NCBI RefSeq assembly: GCF_007679035.1
Contig: NZ_VEFR01000001.1
Coordinates: 248,001-312,000 of the forward strand
From: Agrococcus jejuensis
GTDB taxonomy: Bacteria; Actinomycetota; Actinomycetes; Actinomycetales; Microbacteriaceae
Direction: 5' to 3'
Length of the DNA: 64,000 nucleotides
The translations under genes and the position numbers were made by a program. Positions 15,623 to 24,084 of the stretch are shown here, in pieces. The notes below the pieces were generated by a model, which was given only the letters and a program-made list of their open reading frames with translations, was not told the DNA's origin and did not search any database. How positions within the stretch are numbered: position 1 is the stretch's first letter; every line of letters begins with the position of its first letter.

Positions 15623-16573
15623 CTAGCGGGCGGTGGCCTGGTGGCCGGTGGGGTGGACGGCGACGCGGGTGGCGTCGGCCTGGTCGAGGGTCGGGATGCC
15701 GGTGCCAGGCAGGGCGGCGGCCGCCGAGCCGTGGGCGACGGCCTGCGCGAGGCGCGCGGCGTGATCGAGGCCGCGATGCTCGGCGTGGAGGTAGCCGGCG
15801 AGCGTCGCGTCGCCGGCGCCGACGGTCGAGCGCACGACCGTGGGCGGGGGAGCGGCGCGCCAGCCGCCGTCGGCCGTGACGAGCGCTGCGCCGTCGGCCC
15901 CGAGCGTCAGCAGCACCGTGGGCACGCGCGCGGTGAGGTCGTGGGCTGCGGCGACCGCGGCCTCGGGGTCGTCGAGCGCGTGCGGGTCGAGGCCCAGCAG
16001 CTCGGCGAGCTCGGTCTCGTTCGGCTTCACGAGGTCGACGCCCGCATCGATGGCGGCGGCGAGCGCGGGGCCGGAGGTGTCGACGGCGATGCGCGCGCCG
16101 TCCGCCTGACGCACGGCATGCACGATGGCGGTGACGACGCCGACGTCGGTCGCCGGCGGCAGGCTGCCGGCGATGACGACCCATGCGGCCTTCGTCGCGA
16201 GCTCGTCGACGACGTCGAGCAGCGCGTCGAGCACGCGAGCGTCGACGGCGCCGCCGGACTCGTTGACCTTCGTCGTCGTGCCGTCGGGATCGACGATCGC
16301 GAGGTTCTGGCGCACGGGGGCCCGCACGGCGACGGCGCGCGTGGGCACGTCGATCGCCTCGAGCGATGCGACGAGCCGGTCGTGCGCATCCGCGACGACG
16401 ATCGCCGTGGATGCCGTGCCTGCGGCGAGCAGCGTGCGGGTGACGTTGACGCCCTTGCCCGCGGGCTCCTCGGTGGCACGACCGTGCGCACGGGCGACGC
16501 CGCCGACCTCGAGCGCGGCGCCGAGCTCGACGGTGCGGTCGATCGACGGGTGGAGCGTGATGGTGAGGATCAT
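15623..16573 (-). CDS. fruK: 1-phosphofructokinase
   Basis: 316 residues of the PfkB/ribokinase family. It has the N-terminal sugar-binding ITLHPSIDRTV and GKGVNVTRTL, and the C-terminal STVGAGDATLAGYLH with the catalytic Asp and anion hole. It phosphorylates fructose 1-phosphate to fructose 1,6-bisphosphate. It lies between fruR (ATGA overlap) and fruA, so the three form one operon. Confidence 0.95.
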   Translation of the reverse strand: MILTITLHPSIDRTVELGAALEVGGVARAHGRATEEPAGKGVNVTRTLLAAGTASTAIVVADAHDRLVASLEAIDVPTRAVAVRAPVRQNLAIVDPDGTTTKVNESGGAVDARVLDALLDVVDELATKAAWVVIAGSLPPATDVGVVTAIVHAVRQADGARIAVDTSGPALAAAIDAGVDLVKPNETELAELLGLDPHALDDPEAAVAAAHDLTARVPTVLLTLGADGAALVTADGGWRAAPPPTVVRSTVGAGDATLAGYLHAEHRGLDHAARLAQAVAHGSAAAALPGTGIPTLDQADATRVAVHPTGHQATAR

Positions 16574-17355
16574 GCGACGTGCACCTCCGTGCCGGCGGCC
16601 TCGAGGGCTGCGGCGGTCTCGGCGTCGGGCTCGGCGTCGGTGACGACGACGTCGACGGCGTCGAGCTCGGCGAAGCGGCAGAGCGTCGAGGCGCCGACCT
16701 TCGAGCCGTCGGCGAGGCACGCGACGCGGCGACCCGATGCGACGATCGCGGCCTTGACCGCCGCCTCCTCGGGGTCGGGGGTCGTGAGGCCGGATGCGTC
16801 GAGGCCGTTGGTGCCGAGCACGACGACGTCGGGGGTCATGGACTGGATCGCGAGCAGGGTCTGCGCGCCGACGGAGGCGCCGGTGAGCTGGCGCAGCCGG
16901 CCGCCGATGACGTGCACCTCGATCGCGGGGTGGCGGGACAGGATGGCGGCGACGGCGGGTGCGTGCGTCGCGACGACGAGGCGGGCGCCGAAGTGCTGCG
17001 GCCACTGCTGCACGATCGCCTCGGCGAACGCGGCGGTCGTGGTGCCGGCGTCGACGAGCAGGCTCGTGGCGCCGAGGGCGACGAGGCGGCGGGCGGCGAG
17101 GTCGGCGATGCGGTGCTTGCCGGCGGCGTTGCGGCCGACGCGCTCGTCGACGGCCGACTCGACGAGGCTCACGCGCTCGGCGCTCACGGCGCCGCCGTGC
17201 ACGCGGCGGGCGATGCCGGCCACCTCGAGCGAGTCGAGGTCGCGACGCACGGTCTCCTGCGTGATGCCGAGGTCGGTGGCGAGCTCGGTCACGAGCACGC
17301 GTCCGTCTGCGCGGATCCGCGCGGCGATCGCGTCGCGGCGCTGCACTGCCAGCAT
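16570..17355 (-). CDS. fruR: DeoR-family regulator of the fructose operon
   Basis: 261 residues. The N-terminal DeoR helix-turn-helix (VTELATDLGITQETVRRDLDSL, about residues 22-43) is followed by a ribose-isomerase-like effector domain with LLVDAGTTTAAF and VVVLGTNGLDASGLTT. DeoR proteins of this kind sense a sugar phosphate and repress their own operon. Position as first gene of fruRKA suggests autoregulation. AAGGAGG lies five bases before the ATG. Confidence 0.92.
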   Translation of the reverse strand: MLAVQRRDAIAARIRADGRVLVTELATDLGITQETVRRDLDSLEVAGIARRVHGGAVSAERVSLVESAVDERVGRNAAGKHRIADLAARRLVALGATSLLVDAGTTTAAFAEAIVQQWPQHFGARLVVATHAPAVAAILSRHPAIEVHVIGGRLRQLTGASVGAQTLLAIQSMTPDVVVLGTNGLDASGLTTPDPEEAAVKAAIVASGRRVACLADGSKVGASTLCRFAELDAVDVVVTDAEPDAETAAALEAAGTEVHVA

Positions 17356-17390
17356 CGAGCCTCCTTGGTCGTGGGCACGACGCTAGCAGA

Positions 17391-17418
17391 TGAACGAAGC
17401 GAAGCAAAGAAAAACACA
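17391..17418. promoter_or_regulatory. probable FruR operator
   Basis: An A/T-rich island in very GC-rich DNA. Read on the minus strand it is TGTTTTTCTTTGCTTCGC followed by TTCGTTCA, with short direct repeats (GCTTC, GCTTC, GTTC) of the type DeoR proteins bind. It lies about 36-63 bases before fruR, just upstream of a -10-like TAGCGT. The role is inferred from position and composition. Confidence 0.5.
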
Positions 17419-17449
17419 GATACGGGTGGCTGGCCTCGAGACGACCGCT

Positions 17450-17481
17450 CCTCGAGATGCGAGCGACGCGAGTCTCGAGAG
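17450..17481. repeat. REP-like palindrome
   Basis: CTCGAGATGCGAGCGACGCG and its continuation form an imperfect palindrome ending in GTCTCGAG. The centre GCGAGCGxxGCGAG is shared with the repeats at 20982-21132 and 21199-21229, so this is a family of intergenic palindromes. Function unknown; it may act as a terminator or a mobile repeat. Confidence 0.5.
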
Positions 17482-17548
17482 ACGCGCGACGGATGGACTC
17501 CAGCGGGCAAGATGGCGTGCAGCGACCGCCCGTGACGAAGGAGCATCC

Positions 17549-18934
17549 GTGACGACCTACCGCAACGGCGAGATCTCCCACTGGGCGCGCACGACGCCGA
17601 GGCCGGCGCTGCGCACGGTCGCGACGCTGCCCCACGAGGTGGACCTCGTGGTCGTGGGCGGCGGCCTCACCGGGCTGTGGCTCGCCTACTACGCGCTCGT
17701 CGCGGATCCGACGCTGCGCGTGCTCGTGGTCGAGGCCGAGCGGGTCGGGTACGGCGGATCGGGACGCAACGGTGGCTGGCTCTCGCCGCTGCTGCCCGGC
17801 AACCGCGCCGTCTACGCGCGCACGAGCGGCATCGATGCCGTGCGTGCCTTCCAGCGCGAGATGCTCCGCACGATCGACGAGACGCTCGAGGTCGTGGGTC
17901 GCGAGCGCATCGATGCCGGCGCCGTGCGCGGCGGCCAGCTGCGCGTCGCGACGACGCCCGCCGGCGTCGCTCGTCTCGAGGCGGAGCGTGCGGGGCACCT
18001 GCGATTCGGCTACGAGCCCGACGAGGCCGTGATGCTCGACGCCGCGGCGACACGGGCGCGCATCGCGGTCGACGGTGCGCTGGGCGGCATGCTGACGCCG
18101 TCGACCGCGCGGGTGCAGCCGGCAGCGCTCGTCACGGGCCTCGCCGCCGCCGTCGAGGCCCGCGGCGGCACGATCGTTGAGGGCGTGCGCGCCGAGTCGC
18201 TCGAGCCGGGCGTCGTGCGCACGAGCCACGGTCCGGTGCGCACCCGGCACGCCATCGCATGCACCGAGGCGTACTCGGGTCCGCTCGTCGGCGAACGCGC
18301 GCTCATCCCCGTCAACTCGTCGATCATCGTGACGACGCCGTTGAGCGACGACGACTGGTCACGCATCGGCTGGGAGGCTCGCGAGTGCCTCGGTGACGCC
18401 GCGCACACGTTCGTCTACGCGCAGCGCACCGACGATGGCCGCATCGCCATCGGCGGCCGCGGCTCGCCGTACGCCTTCGGCTCGGGACTGCCGGGCGACG
18501 GAGCGATGCCGGTCGCGGTCATCCGCCAGCTCCACGGTCGGCTGCGGTCGATGTTCCCCGGCATCCGCATGCCCGTCGCCCACGCGTGGCGCGGCGTCAT
18601 CGGCGTGACGCGCGACTGGTGTGCGCGCGTGCATGTCGACGATGCGACTGGCATCGGCCACGCGTACGGATACGCGGGGCACGGCGTCACGGCCACGAAC
18701 CTCGCGGCGCGCACGCTGCTCGATCGCATCCGCGGGCGGCAGACGGCACTCACGGCGCTGCCGTGGAACGACCACGACAGCGGCACGTGGGAGCCCGAGC
18801 CGATCCGGTTCGTCGGCGTGCACGCGATGTACCGCCTGTTCGGCGTCGCGGACGCGTGGGAGGAGCGCACGGGCGCCGTCGACACCGCGCTCGTCGCGAA
18901 GGTCGGCGCGCGGCTCGCCGGCCTCCACGAGTAG
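17549..18934 (+). CDS. FAD-dependent amine/amino-acid oxidoreductase (DAO family)
   Basis: 461 residues from a GTG with AAGGAG six bases upstream. It has an N-terminal FAD-binding DLVVVGGGLTGLWLAYYA and ARNGGWLSP-like SGRNGGWLSPLLPG after the first sheet, and a C-terminal GIGHAYGYAGHGVTATNLA that closes over the flavin. Overall layout is like the gamma-glutamylputrescine oxidase/PuuB group. These enzymes oxidise secondary or primary amines with O2, giving an aldehyde or imine. Substrate not determinable here; no catabolic partner genes are adjacent. Confidence 0.85.
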   Translation: MTTYRNGEISHWARTTPRPALRTVATLPHEVDLVVVGGGLTGLWLAYYALVADPTLRVLVVEAERVGYGGSGRNGGWLSPLLPGNRAVYARTSGIDAVRAFQREMLRTIDETLEVVGRERIDAGAVRGGQLRVATTPAGVARLEAERAGHLRFGYEPDEAVMLDAAATRARIAVDGALGGMLTPSTARVQPAALVTGLAAAVEARGGTIVEGVRAESLEPGVVRTSHGPVRTRHAIACTEAYSGPLVGERALIPVNSSIIVTTPLSDDDWSRIGWEARECLGDAAHTFVYAQRTDDGRIAIGGRGSPYAFGSGLPGDGAMPVAVIRQLHGRLRSMFPGIRMPVAHAWRGVIGVTRDWCARVHVDDATGIGHAYGYAGHGVTATNLAARTLLDRIRGRQTALTALPWNDHDSGTWEPEPIRFVGVHAMYRLFGVADAWEERTGAVDTALVAKVGARLAGLHE

Positions 18935-18955
18935 ACGCGGCGACCGCGCCGAGCG

Positions 18956-19750
18956 TCAGGGCTTCGGCGGCGTCAGCGGGTCGATGCCGACGGCGAGCGC
19001 CGCGGCGCCCATGATGCCGGCGTTGTTGCGCAGGGTCGCGGGCACGATGGGCGTGCGCAGGTCGAGCAGCGGCAGGAACTTGTCCGACGACTTCGAGACG
19101 CCGCCGCCGACGACGAAGAGGTCGGGCGAGAAGATGAACTCGAGGTGCGCGTAGTAGCGCTGCAGCCGCTCGGCCCACTGCTCGTACGACAGCTCCTCGG
19201 TCTCGCGCACCTTGTTCGACGCGCGCGACTCGGCGTCGTGGCCGTCGAGCTCGAGGTGGCCGAGCTCGGCGTTCGGCACGAGCACGCCCTTGTAGATGAG
19301 CGCCCCACCGATGCCGGTGCCGAGGGTCGTGAGGATGACGAGGCCGTCGACGTCCTTCGCCGCCCCCCAGTGGTCCTCGGCGATGCCCGCCGCATCCGCG
19401 TCGTTCACGAAGTGGATGGGGCGCCCCAGGTGCTGCTCGAAGAACGCCTCGGCCTCGAAGCCGATCCACTGGTCGGAGACGTTGGCGGCGCTGAGCGTGC
19501 GGCCGTGCTTGACGATCGCGGGGAAGGTCACGCCGATCGGCGTCTTCTTCTTGGCGTCGAGCTGGTCGACGAGCTCGACGACCACCTCGGCGATCGCCTC
19601 GGGCTCGCCGCCCGTCGGCGTCGGCAGCTTGATGCGGTCGCTGAGCAGCCCGCCCGAGCGCACGTCGACGAGCGCGGCCTTGATGCCGGTGCCGCCGATG
19701 TCGACGCCGATGGCCTGCTTCGGCGTCGTGTCCTTCTTGTCCTTGCTCAT
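18956..19750 (-). CDS. ppgK: polyphosphate glucokinase
   Basis: 264 residues of the ROK fold. It has a phosphate loop IGVDIGGTGIKAALVD, catalytic region HFVNDADAAGIAE and ILTTLGTGIGGALI. It lacks the ROK zinc motif and carries the shorter NAELGHLELDG, as actinobacterial PpgK does. It phosphorylates glucose with polyphosphate or ATP. Convergent with the FAD oxidoreductase, with 21 bases between the stops. The downstream neighbour on the same strand is map (13-base gap), so they may share a transcript. Confidence 0.93.
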   Translation of the reverse strand: MSKDKKDTTPKQAIGVDIGGTGIKAALVDVRSGGLLSDRIKLPTPTGGEPEAIAEVVVELVDQLDAKKKTPIGVTFPAIVKHGRTLSAANVSDQWIGFEAEAFFEQHLGRPIHFVNDADAAGIAEDHWGAAKDVDGLVILTTLGTGIGGALIYKGVLVPNAELGHLELDGHDAESRASNKVRETEELSYEQWAERLQRYYAHLEFIFSPDLFVVGGGVSKSSDKFLPLLDLRTPIVPATLRNNAGIMGAAALAVGIDPLTPPKP

Positions 19751-19763
19751 GGGTCCTGCGTTC

Positions 19764-20639
19764 CTACGTCGTCGTGGTCGGGAGGGTGAGGATGTCGGCG
19801 CCGTCGGCGGTGACGGCGATCGTGTGCTCGAACTGCGCCGTGACGCTGCGGTCGCGCGTCACGGCCGTCCAGCCGTCCGCCCACATGTCGTGGTCGGCGG
19901 TGCCGAGCGTCAGCATCGGCTCGATCGTGAACACCATGCCGGGCACGATCTCGGTCGTGTGCTCGTCGGCGTCGTGGTGGGGGATGACGAGGCCCGAGTG
20001 GAACGACGTGCCGACGCCGTGGCCGGTGAAGTCGCGCACGACGCCGTAGCCGAAGCGCGCGGCGTACGACTCGATGGATCGGCCGATGACGTTGACGCGG
20101 CGGCCCGGCCTCACGACGGCGATGGCGCGTCGCAGCGCCTCCTGCGTGCGGTCGACGAGGTCGTCGACCTCGGGCGCGACGGCGCCGACGCGGAACGTGC
20201 GGTTCGTGTCGCCGTGCACGCCGTCGACGTAGGCCGTGATGTCGACGTTGACGATCTCGCCCTCGGCGAGCACGGTGTCGTCGGGGATCCCGTGGCAGAT
20301 GACCTCGTTGACGCTCGTGCACGACGAGCGCGGGTAGCCGCGGTAGCCGAGCGTCGACGGATACGCCTGCCGCTCGACGAGGTGGGCGTGGCCGATGCGG
20401 TCGAGCTCGTCGGTCGTGATCCCCGGCCGCACGGCTGCGCCGACGGCCTCGAGCGCGTCCGCAGCGATGCGTCCCGCAGCGCGGATGCGCTCGATGGCGT
20501 CGGCGTCGTAGACGTCGCCGCCGACGTGCTGCGACGGGCCCGTGCGCCCCACGTACTCGGGCCGAGCGATGCTCGCGGGCACCCTCGGAGGGGCCCCGAC
20601 GACGCCGGGCACCAGGTGACCGTTCGCGTCCTTGGGCAT
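19764..20639 (-). CDS. map: methionine aminopeptidase type I
   Basis: 291 residues from the ATG at 20639 ([12 protein letters not shown]); another ATG at 20651 adds four residues. It has the metal-ligand sequence of type I enzymes: [19 protein letters not shown] (two Asp), [12 protein letters not shown] (His), FTIEPM (Glu) and TAQFEHTI (Glu). The N-terminal extension of about 40 residues is typical of actinobacterial forms. It removes the initiator Met from new proteins. The divergent small gene starts only 25 bases away. Confidence 0.95.
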   Translation of the reverse strand: MPKDANGHLVPGVVGAPPRVPASIARPEYVGRTGPSQHVGGDVYDADAIERIRAAGRIAADALEAVGAAVRPGITTDELDRIGHAHLVERQAYPSTLGYRGYPRSSCTSVNEVICHGIPDDTVLAEGEIVNVDITAYVDGVHGDTNRTFRVGAVAPEVDDLVDRTQEALRRAIAVVRPGRRVNVIGRSIESYAARFGYGVVRDFTGHGVGTSFHSGLVIPHHDADEHTTEIVPGMVFTIEPMLTLGTADHDMWADGWTAVTRDRSVTAQFEHTIAVTADGADILTLPTTTT

Positions 20640-20664
20640 AGGCTCCAGCATAGGGAAGGGGACG

Positions 20665-20841
20665 ATGATGACCGACTATTGGTACAACCTCGAGACCGGC
20701 GCCGTCGAGGAGGGCATGGTCTCTCCTGGCTACGACCGCGCGGGTCCCTTCACGTCGGCCGAGGAGGCCGCGAGGGCGCCCGAGATCATCAAGCAGCGCT
20801 CGAAGCAGTGGGCTGCGGAGGACGCCGCCGAGGACCGCTGA
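20665..20841 (+). CDS. small conserved actinobacterial protein next to map
   Basis: 58 residues (57 if the second ATG at 20668 is used), with GGGAAGGGG in front. The sequence [18 protein letters not shown], then [20 protein letters not shown], resembles short SPOR-like proteins often found beside map in actinobacteria and sometimes misnamed methionine aminopeptidase. The tail is charged ([16 protein letters not shown]). Cytoplasmic, function unknown. Confidence 0.75.
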   Translation: MMTDYWYNLETGAVEEGMVSPGYDRAGPFTSAEEAARAPEIIKQRSKQWAAEDAAEDR

Positions 20842-20846
20842 CGCGG

Positions 20847-20948
20847 GTGGCGACCTGCCACCTGCTCGCCGGCCTGAACGGCGCCGGCACGTCGACGCTC
20901 GCACGCTCGCTCGCGACCGACGGCACGGTGCGGCTGCACCCGGGCTGA
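20847..20948 (+). pseudogene. remnant of a P-loop kinase/ATPase
   Basis: A 33-codon frame from a GTG reads VATCHLLAGLNGAGTSTLARSL and stops soon after. ATCHLLxGLNGAGxSTLA is the opening of AAA/zeta-type ATP-binding proteins, but Walker A has lost its Lys (GAGTST) and nothing of the rest follows. It appears to be the stump of a gene truncated where the repeat region begins. Confidence 0.55.
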
Positions 20949-20981
20949 GTCCGGCTGGCTCCGTCGGGGTGCTCCCAACCC

Positions 20982-21132
20982 GCTGGTCGAGGAGGCCCCG
21001 AGCGCAGCGAGGAGCCGTCACGAGACCTCGCGACGTAGCCGCTCGGCGCGACCATGCACGTGGCTGGGCAGGAGCGGCGGCCGCGTGGTCTCGTGACGCG
21101 TGCTCGCTGCGCTCGCGCGCTCCTCGACCAGC
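20982..21132. repeat. inverted repeat element, 151 bases
   Basis: The outer arms GCTGGTCGAGGAG (20982-20994) and CTCCTCGACCAGC (21120-21132) are perfect complements. Further in, CACGAGACC near 21020 pairs with GGTCTCGTG near 21090, and GAGCGCAGCGAG has its counterpart CTCGCTGCGCTC. No coding potential. It looks like a small non-autonomous or REP-type element and begins just after the truncated P-loop gene. Confidence 0.65.
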
Positions 21133-21198
21133 TGGTGGGGACCGCGCTGACATCTCTCCGCCCCTGTCGGACCCCCAACTGCTCGTCGCCCAACCGCT

Positions 21199-21229
21199 CC
21201 TTGAGGTGCGAGCGGAGCGAGCCTCGAAA
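21199..21229. repeat. REP-like palindrome
   Basis: CCTTGAGGTGCGAGCGGAGC followed by GAGCCTCGAAAGG is an imperfect palindrome of the same type as the one at 17450-17481. It lies between the 151-base inverted repeat and the HNH gene. Confidence 0.5.
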
Positions 21230-21302
21230 GGGGCACCGGACCCTCCCAACCCGACCCGCGACCGCCGATTTCGATGTCAGTGGTGGCTGGCAGAGTCAGG
21301 AC

Positions 21303-22631
21303 ATGGCGCAAGGGCTCGAGAGCATCAGGCAGGGTCCCGACGCTGCCGCGCTCGAGGCCATCCAGGCCAACGCGCTGTCCCAGCTCGCCGCGATCCGCGC
21401 CGGTAGGCAAGCCCTCGAGGCGCACGAGACGCGCGTCCTCGCCGCCCTCGGCCACCTCGCCCTCCATCGCGCAGGCCGGTCGAGCAGCGAGCGCTCGACG
21501 ATGGAGATGCGCGCCGTCGCCGCCGAGATCGGCGCCCAGTCCCGTGTCTCCGACCGCACGGTCGAACGCCAGATCGGCGACGCCATGACGCTCGTCGACA
21601 CCTGGCCCGTGCTGCTCGACGCGTTCGCCCAGGGGCGGATCGGCCGGGGCCATGTGCGCGCGATCGCCGAGGCCGGCGGCGTGCTCGCGAGCACGGACGT
21701 CACCCCCGAGCAGCGGGCTGCGTTCGAGCAGCAGATGGTCGCGCTCGCCGTGACCACCACGCCCGCGCGCGTCGCCAAGGTCGCTCGTCGTGAGGCGGAC
21801 ACGCACCTGAGCGAGCCGCTCGTCGTCCGCCACCGGGCCGCGCGTGAGCGACGCCGAGTGACGGTCGAGGACGTCGACGACGGCATGTCATGGATCGGCG
21901 CGCTCGTGCCGTCGGTCCTTGCCCACGGGATCGACGCACGCCTGCGTGCGGGCGCTCGCGCGAAGTCGAAGGACGACCCGCGCTCGATCCAGCAGTGGCA
22001 GGCCGACGCGTTCTGCGAGCTGCTGCTCGCCGGCGTCGGCGCTCCGACGATCGAGCGCACGACGGGCGGCGCGGAGATCGAGCACGCGGGCCTGCTCTCC
22101 ACGATCACGCCGATCGTCCAGGTGACCGTGCCCATCACTGCGCTCACCGGCACCTCCGACGCGCCAGGCTCGCTCGACGGCGCCCAGCCCGTCGACGCCG
22201 AGACGGCCCGCATCCTCGCGGGCGTCGCAGCGACCTGGCAGCGCCTGCTCACCGACCCGATCCGCGGCACCGTCGTCGAGGTCGACACCTACTCGCCCAA
22301 CGAGGCACAGCGCCGACTGCTGCGAGCTCGCGACCAGCACTGCCGATTCCCCGGCTGCAGCGCCAAGGCGAGGGACGACGACGTCGACCACACGATCGCC
22401 TGGGAGGACAGCGGCACGACCTCGGTCGGGAACCTCGCCCACCTCTGCCGACGCCACCACACCCTCAAGCACGCCACCGCCTGGACCGTGAGCCAACCGA
22501 CACCCGGCGTCCTGCACTGGCGCTCGCCCCTCGGCCACGACTACGTCGATCGACCACCACCCACGGGCCCGACGTTCGTCGAGATGCATCCCGACCCCGG
22601 GGGCCTTCGCGCACCCGACCTGCCGTTCTGA
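21303..22631 (+). CDS. DUF222 / HNH endonuclease family protein (13E12 type)
   Basis: 442 residues. The N-terminal 300 residues are the helical DUF222 region. The C terminus carries an HNH nuclease: CRFPGCSAKARDDDVDHT (zinc Cys and catalytic His region), NLAHLCRRHHTLKH. This family is multicopy in Microbacteriaceae and is found next to repeats; its nuclease activity and purpose are little known. The ATG at 21303 is used; the frame is open to 21054 but that stretch is repeat DNA. Flanking palindromes suggest it travels with, or helps to spread, these repeats (inference). Confidence 0.88.
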   Translation: MAQGLESIRQGPDAAALEAIQANALSQLAAIRAGRQALEAHETRVLAALGHLALHRAGRSSSERSTMEMRAVAAEIGAQSRVSDRTVERQIGDAMTLVDTWPVLLDAFAQGRIGRGHVRAIAEAGGVLASTDVTPEQRAAFEQQMVALAVTTTPARVAKVARREADTHLSEPLVVRHRAARERRRVTVEDVDDGMSWIGALVPSVLAHGIDARLRAGARAKSKDDPRSIQQWQADAFCELLLAGVGAPTIERTTGGAEIEHAGLLSTITPIVQVTVPITALTGTSDAPGSLDGAQPVDAETARILAGVAATWQRLLTDPIRGTVVEVDTYSPNEAQRRLLRARDQHCRFPGCSAKARDDDVDHTIAWEDSGTTSVGNLAHLCRRHHTLKHATAWTVSQPTPGVLHWRSPLGHDYVDRPPPTGPTFVEMHPDPGGLRAPDLPF

Positions 22632-22648
22632 GGCGGTCAGCGCGCGCG

Positions 22649-23155
22649 TCAGCCTGCCGCGAGCACCCGTCGCAGGGTGCGCACGTTGCGCGTCGTCGTC
22701 GAATCCTTGCCGATGCGCGTGAGCGCGACGCCGACGGGGGAGTCGAGCGTGTGGCCCTTGGGGTTCGACCAGTGCAGCACGCCGCCGGCGAGCAGCAGCG
22801 CCTCGGCGGTCTCGGTCTCGGCGATCCGCTCGAGCACGCCGTCGTCGAGCGCGAACACGACGTAGGGCGTGTGCTCGTCGTCCTCGGCGAACGGGTACGC
22901 GTCGACGACGGCCTGCAGCGCGTCGATCGTCTGCCCGTGCACGCGGATGCGGCGGCCGTAGCGCTCCTCGAGCGCCGCCTCGGCGCTGCGTGCGGCGGCG
23001 TCGGCATCGGTGGCGTCGACGATGGCGTTGCCGCTCGCGAGCACCGTGCGCACCTCGCCGAGGCCCGCATCCGCGAGCAGCGCGCGCAGGTCGACGGAGC
23101 GCACGGTGACGCCGCCGACGTTGACGCCGCGCAGCAGCAGGACGACCCTGGCCAC
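22649..23155 (-). CDS. DUF1697 family protein
   Basis: 168 residues with the family opening VVLLLRGVNVGGVTV, a central LASGNAIVDA and the end LTRIGKDSTTTRNVRTLRRV. Cytoplasmic, alpha/beta. Function in bacteria not established. Convergent with the HNH gene; the next gene on this strand, panB, ends four bases upstream of its start. Confidence 0.88.
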   Translation of the reverse strand: MARVVLLLRGVNVGGVTVRSVDLRALLADAGLGEVRTVLASGNAIVDATDADAAARSAEAALEERYGRRIRVHGQTIDALQAVVDAYPFAEDDEHTPYVVFALDDGVLERIAETETAEALLLAGGVLHWSNPKGHTLDSPVGVALTRIGKDSTTTRNVRTLRRVLAAG

Positions 23156-23159
23156 GCGC

Positions 23160-24017
23160 CTACTCGTACTCGTGCTCGGCTGCGGGGTACGCGCCTGAGT
23201 CGACGTCGGCCTTGAACGCCTGCGCCGCCTCGGTGAGCGTCTGCGCGAGCTGCGCGTACTGCTTCACGAACCGCGGCGTGCGGCCGGTGGTGAGACCGGC
23301 CCAGTCGGTCCACACGAGCAGCTGACCGTCGCAGTGCGGGCCGGCACCGACCGACAGTGTGGGGATCGACAGCGCTGCCGTGACCTTCGCCGCCGCGTCC
23401 GACGGCACCATCTCGAGCACGACGGCGAACGCACCGGCCGCCTCCACCGCGAGCGCGTCGCGCAGCAGCTCGTCGGCGCCGTCGTCGCCACGGCCCTGGA
23501 TGACGTGGCCGCCGAGCCCGTGCTCCGACTGCGGCGTGAAGCCCACGTGTCCCATGACGGGGATGCCGGCCTCGACGATGCGGCGGATCTTGTCGGCCGA
23601 GCGCTCGCCGCCCTCGAGCTTCACGGCGTGGGCGCCCGTCTCCTTCATGAAGCGGATCGCCGTGTGCAGCGCCTCCGACGCATCCACCTCGTACGAGCCG
23701 AACGGCATGTCGGCGACGACGAGCGCACGCTGGCACGACCGGGCGACGGCACGCGTGAGGGGGATGAGCTCGTCGACCGTGACCGGCAGGGTCGTGTCGT
23801 AGCCGAGCACGGTGTTGCCGGCGGAGTCGCCCACGAGCAGGAAGTCGATGCCCGCGCGGTCGAAGATCTGCGCCGTGAGCGTGTCGTAGCTCGTGAGCCC
23901 CGTGATCTTCACGCCGTCGGCCTTCGCCTGGCGGAAGTGGCGGGTGCGAACCCGCTTGCGACCGGTCGTGGGCGCGGACTTCGGGGCGCCCCCGTAGGGG
24001 CTCGACTCCTCTGGCAT
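23160..24017 (-). CDS. panB: 3-methyl-2-oxobutanoate hydroxymethyltransferase
   Basis: 285 residues from the ATG at 24017 ([16 protein letters not shown]). PanB motifs: [39 protein letters not shown] (catalytic Glu region), GHVGFTPQS and [14 protein letters not shown]. It adds a hydroxymethyl group from methylene-tetrahydrofolate to alpha-ketoisovalerate, the first step to pantothenate and CoA. Other pan genes are not in this window. Divergent from nadE with a 67-base gap. Confidence 0.95.
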   Translation of the reverse strand: MPEESSPYGGAPKSAPTTGRKRVRTRHFRQAKADGVKITGLTSYDTLTAQIFDRAGIDFLLVGDSAGNTVLGYDTTLPVTVDELIPLTRAVARSCQRALVVADMPFGSYEVDASEALHTAIRFMKETGAHAVKLEGGERSADKIRRIVEAGIPVMGHVGFTPQSEHGLGGHVIQGRGDDGADELLRDALAVEAAGAFAVVLEMVPSDAAAKVTAALSIPTLSVGAGPHCDGQLLVWTDWAGLTTGRTPRFVKQYAQLAQTLTEAAQAFKADVDSGAYPAAEHEYE

Positions 24018-24084
24018 GCCGACGAGCCTACGCCGCGGTCGTGCCCGCTCGGGCGAGACCGGGTTCGTCTGCTTGGATCGACCC

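Larger units (their letters stand above)
20949..21302. other. repeat-rich non-coding stretch
   Basis: Between the P-loop remnant and the HNH gene no coding frame is convincing. It holds the 151-base inverted repeat and one REP-like palindrome; 21133-21198 and 21230-21302 show nothing further. Confidence 0.6.

Noticed and set aside
12950..17386. A 1478-codon plus-strand frame
   Set aside because: It runs through rnpB and antisense to the fru operon; composition is typical of a shadow frame.
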